Below, piece after piece: positions 51,873 through 57,390 of a stretch of DNA of 57,390 bases. The position numbers were made by a program, and so were the translations under genes. The stretch comes from an uncultured Paludibacter sp. (GTDB lineage: Bacteria > Bacteroidota > Bacteroidia > Bacteroidales > Paludibacteraceae): assembly GCA_937927845.1 (NCBI GenBank), contig CALFXE010000251.1, positions 1 through 57,390 on the forward strand. Direction: 5' to 3'. The notes beneath the pieces were generated by a model. It saw only the letters and a list, made by a program, of their open reading frames with translations, was not told the DNA's origin and did not search any database. The first letter of the stretch is position 1; each line of letters opens with the position of its first letter.

Positions 51873-53135
51873 TTATCTTTTAAGTGTAACTTCTTTTTCG
51901 TATTGCTGAATTACTTCAATAAAATTATCTCCTACCGGAACACCTTTATCTAAGCAATAATAGTCATAAACAGCACTCCAAGGCATAGCTTTAGCTTCTT
52001 CAAGCAAAGCCATTCTTTCGAAATTCTGGCCATTTGCTTCATATTCACGTAGCTGAGATAACGGTTCGAGTAGTGCTTGCAGTAATGCTTTTTGTGTTGC
52101 CCTAACTCCTACCACATATGCACCTATCCTATTAATTGAAGCATCGAAATAATCCAAACCTATATGTACCCTATCTAAAGCATCTGCGCGAACAATTTCT
52201 TGCATAATAGCTTGTATTTCATCTGTGAGCAGCACAACATGATCACTATCCCATCTGACACCGCGACTAACATGTAGCATTATTTCTTTAGCATATAGTA
52301 ATAAAGAAGAAATTTTGTCAGAGATTACTTCTGTAGGATGAAAATGACCTGCATCTAAAGTAACAACTTTATTATTAGCCACTCCATAACCCATATAAAA
52401 CTCATGTGAACCAACAGTAAAAGCTTCTAATCCAATTCCAAATAGTTTAGACTCCAAGCAATCCAACATATACTCATCATTGGTTTCATATTCAAATATT
52501 TTATCCAAAGACTCTTTTAGATTTTTACGATATAAAAATCTATCGACTGTATTGTCTTTTGACCCATCAGGTACCCATATATTATGCATACAAGTAGAAC
52601 CTAATTGACGTCCTATTTCCTCTGAAATCTTTCTGCATCTAATCACATGTTCTATCCAAAACTCACGGATAGCAGGATCACGATGAGAAAGTGTTTGACC
52701 ATCAGCTGATTTTTCATGAGAAAAACAAGTGCAATTGAAGTCGAGTTTATAATTATTAGTTTTTGCCCAGTCTATCCAAGATTGGAAGTGTTTAGGTTCT
52801 ATTTCATTTCTATCCACCTTTTTACCTTGAAAATCACCATAAAAGGCATGAAGATTTACTCTATGAGTACCTGGTATCAAAGACATGGCTCTTTCTAAGT
52901 CAGCTTTCAACTCAGAAATAGTTCTGGCTCTACCCGGATAATTACCTGTTGCTTGTATTCCGCCAGTAAGTTCGCCATCTCCTTCTTCAAAGCCAGACAC
53001 ATCATCCGCCTGCCAGCAATGTAAAGAAATTGAAAGTTTGTCTAACAGGTTAAGAACCTCATCTACATTTATGCCCAATTCAGCATAACGGACTTTTGCA
53101 ATTTGAAAAGAATCTTGAATTTGTTGTTTTTTCAT
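51873..53135 (-). CDS. rhaA: L-rhamnose isomerase
   Basis: The 420-residue protein is of the E. coli RhaA type (LNLLDKLSISLHCWQADDVS, GFEEGDGELTGGIQATGNYP), with metal- and substrate-site segments VNLHAFYGDF, DFNCTCFSHEKSADGQTLSH and TLDAGHFHPTEVI, followed by GVRWDSDHVVLLTDE. It converts L-rhamnose to L-rhamnulose, the first intracellular step. As the first gene of the minus-strand locus it carries the best promoter there (53170-53200). Confidence 0.96.
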   Translation of the reverse strand: MKKQQIQDSFQIAKVRYAELGINVDEVLNLLDKLSISLHCWQADDVSGFEEGDGELTGGIQATGNYPGRARTISELKADLERAMSLIPGTHRVNLHAFYGDFQGKKVDRNEIEPKHFQSWIDWAKTNNYKLDFNCTCFSHEKSADGQTLSHRDPAIREFWIEHVIRCRKISEEIGRQLGSTCMHNIWVPDGSKDNTVDRFLYRKNLKESLDKIFEYETNDEYMLDCLESKLFGIGLEAFTVGSHEFYMGYGVANNKVVTLDAGHFHPTEVISDKISSLLLYAKEIMLHVSRGVRWDSDHVVLLTDEIQAIMQEIVRADALDRVHIGLDYFDASINRIGAYVVGVRATQKALLQALLEPLSQLREYEANGQNFERMALLEEAKAMPWSAVYDYYCLDKGVPVGDNFIEVIQQYEKEVTLKR

Positions 53136-53169
53136 GGATATTTATTTTTAATGATTTATTATAATGATG

Positions 53170-53200
53170 CAAAACTAAGAATACTTCAATTAAGTATCAA
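53170..53200 (-). promoter_or_regulatory. Predicted rhaA promoter
   Basis: Reading the minus strand, TTG (53198-53200) and TAGTTTTG (53170-53177) are separated by 20 bases, the expected Bacteroidota -33/-7 arrangement, 34 bases before the rhaA start. Confidence 0.6.
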
Positions 53201-53245
53201 TATGCAAATGATATTATTACATTGATTTTTGATAATTTTAAATGA

Positions 53246-53263
53246 AACGTGTCGCGACACGTT
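53246..53263. repeat. Perfect 18-bp palindrome between rhaA and dps
   Basis: AACGTGTCGCGACACGTT is fully self-complementary and GC-rich in an AT-rich gap. It lies about 46 bases upstream of the rhaA -33 element and 40 bases upstream of the dps -33 element, so it could be an operator or a REP-like element. Confidence 0.5.
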
Positions 53264-53302
53264 ATATATACATATTTTCTATATTTCCATAGCTTATATC
53301 AG

Positions 53303-53334
53303 TTGGTTATATGTAAATAAAATACGTATATTTG
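53303..53334 (+). promoter_or_regulatory. Predicted dps promoter
   Basis: TTG (53303-53305) and TATATTTG (53327-53334) with a 21-base spacer, 46 bases before the dps start. Confidence 0.6.
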
Positions 53335-53380
53335 TACTCTTTAAAAAAATATATTCACAACATAATAAATTATTTACATT

Positions 53381-53854
53381 ATGAAAACATTAGATTACAC
53401 GCATTTAGATGCTTCTTCAGCAAAGAAAACAATCGATGCATTGAAACAGTTATTAGCTGATTATCAAATTTTTTACACCAATCTTCGTGGTTTACATTGG
53501 AATATAAAAGGTAAGAAGTTTTTCCATTTACATGAGAAGTTTGAGGAAATGTATGATGATACGGCAGCGAAAGTAGATGAAGTAGCTGAAAGAATATTGA
53601 TGCTGGGCGGTGTTCCTGCACATAATTTCAGCGAATACCTTAAAATATCAACTTTTAAAGAAAGCGGATATATCTCAGATGCAGGTGAGTCGATGAAATT
53701 AATATTAGACTCATACAGTGCATTAATAAAATCTCAGAGAAGTATTTTAGAGCTTGCAGGTGAAGGTAGTGATGAAGCTACAGTGGCAATGATGAGTGAT
53801 TACATTAGCGAGCAAGAAAAAACAGTTTGGATGTTAGTTGCTTATTTATCATAA
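53381..53854 (+). CDS. dps: Dps-family ferritin-like DNA/iron protection protein
   Basis: The 157-residue four-helix protein has the ferroxidase ligands H39, H51, D66 and E70 (LRGLHWNIKG, FHLHEKFEEMYDD, VDEVAERI) in the exact spacing of Dps (12, 15 and 4 residues). Dps dodecamers oxidise and store iron with hydrogen peroxide and protect DNA. There is no long basic N-terminal tail, so direct DNA binding is uncertain. It is monocistronic, with its own promoter and terminator. No OxyR-type site was recognised. Confidence 0.92.
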   Translation: MKTLDYTHLDASSAKKTIDALKQLLADYQIFYTNLRGLHWNIKGKKFFHLHEKFEEMYDDTAAKVDEVAERILMLGGVPAHNFSEYLKISTFKESGYISDAGESMKLILDSYSALIKSQRSILELAGEGSDEATVAMMSDYISEQEKTVWMLVAYLS

Positions 53855-53884
53855 TTCATATAATATCCATTTCACAAATTGAAG

Positions 53885-53917
53885 AAGGGCTGTCATATAT
53901 ATTGGCAGCCCTTTTTT
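53885..53917 (+). terminator. dps intrinsic terminator
   Basis: AAGGGCTGTCA and TGGCAGCCCTT pair (one G-T) around an 11-base loop, followed by a run of T, 30 bases after the dps stop. Confidence 0.88.
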
Positions 53918-53961
53918 CGAGATAAACACTAACAAAACGATTTTTATTTTAATACAATATC

Positions 53962-56502
53962 TTACTGAATCATCACCTTTCTAACTTGTCTTCCTGAAGG
54001 TGAATCTATCAATAATAAATAAGCTCCGGACTGTATCAAGGTTGAAGTCAGCTTACCATTTGTTGACTTCTGATTATAGATTATTCTACCTGACATATCA
54101 GTAATGAAAACCATACTATTGTCCTCTAAATTACTTATAGTCAATGTACTTTCTCTATGCGTCACTTGAATTATATCATTCGTTTTATAATTTGATATAC
54201 TTGTAGCCAGGTCTTCTGGACAAGCCTTTACAATAAAGCCTTGCTCAATGTCGAAGAAGCCACCCCAGCGACTGTTCGACTGGAATTCGAATTGCTTTGC
54301 AGGTTGAATGGAGCTGAACAAGAACATCAATGTAGCATCCCCACAATCTTCCATAAAGGCTTCTGCTACGTTTACAGCAGCTTGTGAAGATTCTTTGCCG
54401 GTACTATTATTGGGCATTGCTTGTTGGGTTTTACCCGATATTTTATCATTTCCTCCTAAATAGGCCTGATATTCCAAGCTCATATCAAAATCAGGCATCC
54501 AACCATGGATAATACGTTCACCGTCAATCAGGATATTAAACATACCACCCGTGTAGGTTCTGGTTTCATAATTACCATAGAGTTGCCAATCTTGACCTTG
54601 AATATCATTACCCAAGCTGGTAAGTCCGAATGTTACCGTCAAATCTTCCGGGGTAAATCCGTTATCAATCAATGCTTGTGAAAGATTAGGCCATCCTTGA
54701 ATACCTTCCAATGCATGCATTGCACCTTTTCTACCCGGAGTGATACCGCCATAATCGCGCGATGCTAAATAATAATAAGCAACCTGAATAGATGCAGGTG
54801 GTTGAGGTAATTCGTGTCCAAATTTCAATGGCTCTGAACCATTACCATCAATTACATTCCATGCTGCAGCACCCATACCTTCACGTTCCAATCCTTTGAA
54901 AGGAATATACACAAAGCAAGTATCTTCACTGGCACTAAGCACCGTAATAAATGTATGTGAGGTAGAAGATATAGTACCATCCGACACCGTTAAGCTTACG
55001 GTGTTTACCCTTGGTGAAGTAAACTGATAAGTAGGATTTTGATCGGCTGAATCTTCTACACCATCTCCGTTAAAATCCCAACTCCAGGAAGTGATAGTGG
55101 TATTTTCAGCAGTACTTAAATCTGTAAAGTGAACATCTCTTTCCATACCAATGATGGCATCCGAAGCAGAAAATTTAGCAATTATAGATGGAACAGGGGG
55201 AACTTCTATGGCTCCTTCATATAAATAGGTCTGTCCCTTATAAGTTGGATAAGCATGTGATGGACTGCCTATCAATATTCTTCCTTGATTTACAGCAATG
55301 GCTTCACCAAATTTACCATTGGAAACGCCATCGGAAGGAAAAATAGTTTTTTCTAATACCCATTCATCTTCATCTCCATCAAAATGATATAAGTGTACTA
55401 CTCCTGAGGTACTTTGTCCACCGGTTGCCGTACCTGTTTCAGAAGCTACGAGTACATACTCTCCTTCTGTAGCCACATTGAGTCCATACGTACTTTCGGC
55501 AGGCTTTTCTACAACTTGCTTGAATTCCCAATTTCCGTCTACATAATGATATATTGAAGCTGTCCTTGCAGTAGTCCTACTATCATAATTTCCGGTACCT
55601 ATCACAGCAATATCTCCTGAGATAGCAATGGAGTTACCAAAACGTGCATTTGTTTTGTCAAGATCATAATACTCTAATTTTTCAACGAAATCCCATACGT
55701 CGTTATTTAATTCGTAGCAATAAACTACACCTCTCTGAGAAATGTTTCCTCCCACCATAATTCCATAGGCTGAACCAACCAAAGCATGATTGCCATCTAC
55801 AGCAACTGCTGATCCTAACCCTCTCGTGATGTCGCCATCTCTATCAAGACTTTGTTTATATTCCCATTGATCTGTATTATTGTTATATTGAAAGGCATAG
55901 GCTGCTCCAAAATTTCCACCTCCATTATTTACATTCTGGGCTCCAATAAATAACCAATCGCCTGATACTGAGATGGAATTACCAAATGCAGGCTTACTTT
56001 TATCAAATGGATGTGGAACTTTTTGATGTTGTACATATTGGTTGCCATTGCGCTTATAGATAAATACGGTGCCATCAAAATTTTTATCGTTTGAACAATC
56101 TGGTTTCCATTCGGGTGCACCAATAAACAACCACTCACCTTGTGAAACTATTACTTGTCCAAATGTAGTGTTAACTGATTGTCCTGGATAACAAACATTA
56201 GTTGCTTGATGAAGAGTCTGTTGTGATTCCCATTGACCATTGACAAGTTTTAAAACTTCAACTCTACCTCCGTAGGGATCTGACAAATTATTATTTCTAT
56301 AGGAAACAAAAGCATATTCTCCATTTAAGGAGACTGTTTTTCCAAAATAATCATAATCTGCCCGAGTGTTTGGCGTAATAATGGTTTGAGTAGTTTCTGC
56401 TTGCACTATTCCTACTGAACTTATAACAAACAAGAAAAATACAAAATAAAGATGGAGGTTACCTATCATCTCTTTGAAATTCGGTGATTTGTCTTTCTTC
56501 AT
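53962..56502 (-). CDS. Large secreted beta-propeller/PKD protein with T9SS sorting domain
   Basis: The 846-residue protein has a signal peptide (LYFVFFLFVISSVGIVQA) and about seven FG-GAP-like repeats in residues 40-410 (FGKTVSLNGEYAFVSY, FGNSISVSGDWLFIGAQN, LGSAVAVDGNHALVGSAYG, FGNSIAISGDIAVIGTG). A PKD domain follows at about 415-530 (FTDLSTAENTTITSWSWDFN, GDGVEDSADQNPTYQF), then a jelly-roll-like region and a type A T9SS tail (GRIIYNQKSTNGKLTSTLIQ, SGAYLLLIDSPSGRQVRKVM). It should be exported through the outer membrane and displayed or released. Substrate or partner is unknown; adhesion or glycan binding is possible. It stands alone, convergent with dps. Confidence 0.85.
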   Translation of the reverse strand: MKKDKSPNFKEMIGNLHLYFVFFLFVISSVGIVQAETTQTIITPNTRADYDYFGKTVSLNGEYAFVSYRNNNLSDPYGGRVEVLKLVNGQWESQQTLHQATNVCYPGQSVNTTFGQVIVSQGEWLFIGAPEWKPDCSNDKNFDGTVFIYKRNGNQYVQHQKVPHPFDKSKPAFGNSISVSGDWLFIGAQNVNNGGGNFGAAYAFQYNNNTDQWEYKQSLDRDGDITRGLGSAVAVDGNHALVGSAYGIMVGGNISQRGVVYCYELNNDVWDFVEKLEYYDLDKTNARFGNSIAISGDIAVIGTGNYDSRTTARTASIYHYVDGNWEFKQVVEKPAESTYGLNVATEGEYVLVASETGTATGGQSTSGVVHLYHFDGDEDEWVLEKTIFPSDGVSNGKFGEAIAVNQGRILIGSPSHAYPTYKGQTYLYEGAIEVPPVPSIIAKFSASDAIIGMERDVHFTDLSTAENTTITSWSWDFNGDGVEDSADQNPTYQFTSPRVNTVSLTVSDGTISSTSHTFITVLSASEDTCFVYIPFKGLEREGMGAAAWNVIDGNGSEPLKFGHELPQPPASIQVAYYYLASRDYGGITPGRKGAMHALEGIQGWPNLSQALIDNGFTPEDLTVTFGLTSLGNDIQGQDWQLYGNYETRTYTGGMFNILIDGERIIHGWMPDFDMSLEYQAYLGGNDKISGKTQQAMPNNSTGKESSQAAVNVAEAFMEDCGDATLMFLFSSIQPAKQFEFQSNSRWGGFFDIEQGFIVKACPEDLATSISNYKTNDIIQVTHRESTLTISNLEDNSMVFITDMSGRIIYNQKSTNGKLTSTLIQSGAYLLLIDSPSGRQVRKVMIQ

Positions 56503-56675
56503 GACATAAAATTTACATTAATTAATATTAGAATATAAAGCCTTTAACAAAAACAATCTCATAAAAGTTCATTGTATCCAACAAGCTTTCTTCGTTAAAT
56601 GTTAATTTAGAGCAGTTAACCAAAAAAAACTCATCAACTTACTTATCATATATTTAAAATTCAAAAATAATTTCG

Positions 56676-56683
56676 TATATTTG
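56676..56683 (+). promoter_or_regulatory. Predicted -7 box of infC
   Basis: TATATTTG matches TAnnTTTG and lies 62 bases before the proposed infC start. The leader ends with a strong Shine-Dalgarno AAGGAGG (56730-56736). Confidence 0.6.
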
Positions 56684-56745
56684 CGCGCTCAAAAGTTTAA
56701 AAAATAATTTCAGTATAAATCATTTAATTAAGGAGGAAACAAACT

Positions 56746-57306
56746 ATAGCTAAACAATTGATTATCAGACAAAGAAAGGCTCCGGTCAGAGAGATGCCCC
56801 ATAGAATTAACGAACACATAAAGGGCGTGAAAGAAGTCAGACTGGTAGGTGATAATGTAGAAACGGGTGTATATTCGTTGGAGGAAGCTATAAAAATTGC
56901 AGATAATTTGGAGTTGGATTTAGTAGAAATATCAGCTACTGCTGTTCCACCTGTTTGCAAGATTATTGATTATCAGAAGTTTCTCTATCAACAAAAGAAG
57001 CGCGAAAAAGAGAAAAAAGCTCATTCGACAAAAATTGTTATTAAAGAGATACGTTTCGGACCGCAAACCGATGATCATGATTTTAATTTTAAACTTAAAC
57101 ATGCGCAAGAGTTTTTAAAAGACGGAAACAAAGTCAAGGCTTTCGTTTTCTTTAAAGGTCGTTCGATTTTGTTTAAAGATCAGGGTGAATCATTATTAGC
57201 CCGCTTTGCTCAAGAACTTGAAGAGTACGGAAAACCTGAACAACTTCCGCAACTCGAAGGTAAAAGAATGATAATTACTATTGCGCCAAAGAAAGCAAAA
57301 GCATAA
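56746..57306 (+). CDS. infC: Translation initiation factor IF-3, probable AUA start codon
   Basis: The 186-residue IF-3 has the N-domain (HRINEHIKGVKEVRLVGDNV, YSLEEAIKIADNLELDLVEI, PPVCKIIDYQKFLYQQKKRE), a Lys-rich linker and the C-domain (IVIKEIRFGPQTDDHDFNFK, FKGRSILFKDQGESLL, RMIITIAPKKAKA). No ATG or GTG precedes the N-domain in frame. The codon ATA at 56746 lies 9 bases after AAGGAGG, the best spacing, and gives (M)AKQLIIRQRKAP. TTG at 56758 is the alternative but is 21 bases away. Rare start codons in infC let IF-3 repress its own translation in other bacteria. It is followed by rpmI. Confidence 0.92.
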   Translation: MAKQLIIRQRKAPVREMPHRINEHIKGVKEVRLVGDNVETGVYSLEEAIKIADNLELDLVEISATAVPPVCKIIDYQKFLYQQKKREKEKKAHSTKIVIKEIRFGPQTDDHDFNFKLKHAQEFLKDGNKVKAFVFFKGRSILFKDQGESLLARFAQELEEYGKPEQLPQLEGKRMIITIAPKKAKA

Positions 57307-57337
57307 CAAATTTCAAAACAATTAAATATTATTACAA

Positions 57338-57390
57338 ATGCCAAAAATGAAGACTAACTCCGGTGCCAAAAAGAGGTTCGCCCTTACCGG
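57338..57390 (+). CDS. rpmI: 50S ribosomal protein L35, N-terminal part (cut by window end)
   Basis: ATG at 57338 opens MPKMKTNSGAKKRFALTG, the invariant start of L35. The gene continues past the window. It follows infC by 31 bases, the classic infC-rpmI-rplT order. Confidence 0.93.
   Translation, partial: MPKMKTNSGAKKRFALT

Noticed and set aside
1..57390. tRNA, rRNA or known riboswitch
   Set aside because: No cloverleaf with conserved loops, rRNA signature or cobalamin/TPP riboswitch core was recognised by eye in the intergenic regions; a covariance search would be the decisive check.

Overview
The window reads as the chromosome of a Bacteroidota bacterium, most likely of the order Bacteroidales. 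The evidence is low-GC intergenic DNA, promoters with the -7 element TAnnTTTG, two TonB-receptor/DUF4249 pairs, type IX secretion (T9SS) sorting tails, RHS proteins of the DUF6443 kind, a Bacteroidetes-type HU-like protein with a DUF4469-like tail, and a methylmalonyl-CoA mutase pair typical of propionate producers. Genus and species cannot be named from the sequence alone.

Positions 1-23,800 form an accessory island that looks devoted to interbacterial antagonism. It opens with a frameshifted MACPF lipoprotein gene (related to the Bacteroidales antimicrobial MACPF proteins), followed by a TonB receptor/DUF4249 pair, a small lipoprotein, decayed outer-membrane genes and an orphan OmpR-type response regulator. 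Next comes a long operon: a T9SS-tailed protein, an RHS protein split into two secreted chains, and a GH24 lysozyme toxin tip with its candidate immunity gene. Behind it are three displaced toxin/immunity cassettes and a remnant. The cassette tips are an M91-like HExxH protease, a Cys/His papain- or transglutaminase-like domain, and an HEGYGH putative metalloprotease. All carry long, nearly identical stretches of the RHS core, the expected substrate for tip swapping by recombination. The core joined to the lysozyme tip is out of frame with it, and the same frameshift recurs in the last cassette.

Four copies of a roughly 170-bp promoter block stand before the MACPF gene, the small lipoprotein, the RHS operon and the HU-like gene. 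Each contains two tandem 16-bp palindromes based on AATGTTATATAACATT, 21-22 bp apart, at a fixed distance from a -7 box. This suggests one unidentified regulator controls the whole island.

Positions 23,800-28,900 hold a frameshifted outer-membrane protein gene, a second DUF4249/TonB-receptor pair in the opposite order, and a KilA-N protein truncated by an apparent 4-bp duplication. Positions 28,956-34,672 (minus) encode mutA-menA-CPBP protease-mutB. Positions 34,943-37,993 (plus) encode uronate isomerase and a hexuronate transporter.

Positions 38,043-53,135 (minus) form a large L-rhamnose locus: rhaA, rhaT, an AraC-type regulator, rhaB, a complete 2-oxoacid dehydrogenase complex (E2, E3, fused E1), a PHP-domain protein, a fused aldolase/short-chain dehydrogenase and a zinc-type dehydrogenase. 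Together they could take rhamnose through rhamnulose-1-phosphate to DHAP and lactaldehyde, then lactate. The dehydrogenase complex presumably handles a downstream 2-oxoacid. The right end carries dps, a large secreted beta-propeller/PKD protein with a T9SS tail, infC (apparently with an AUA start) and the beginning of rpmI. I saw no rRNA or tRNA gene, CRISPR array, or intact transposon.
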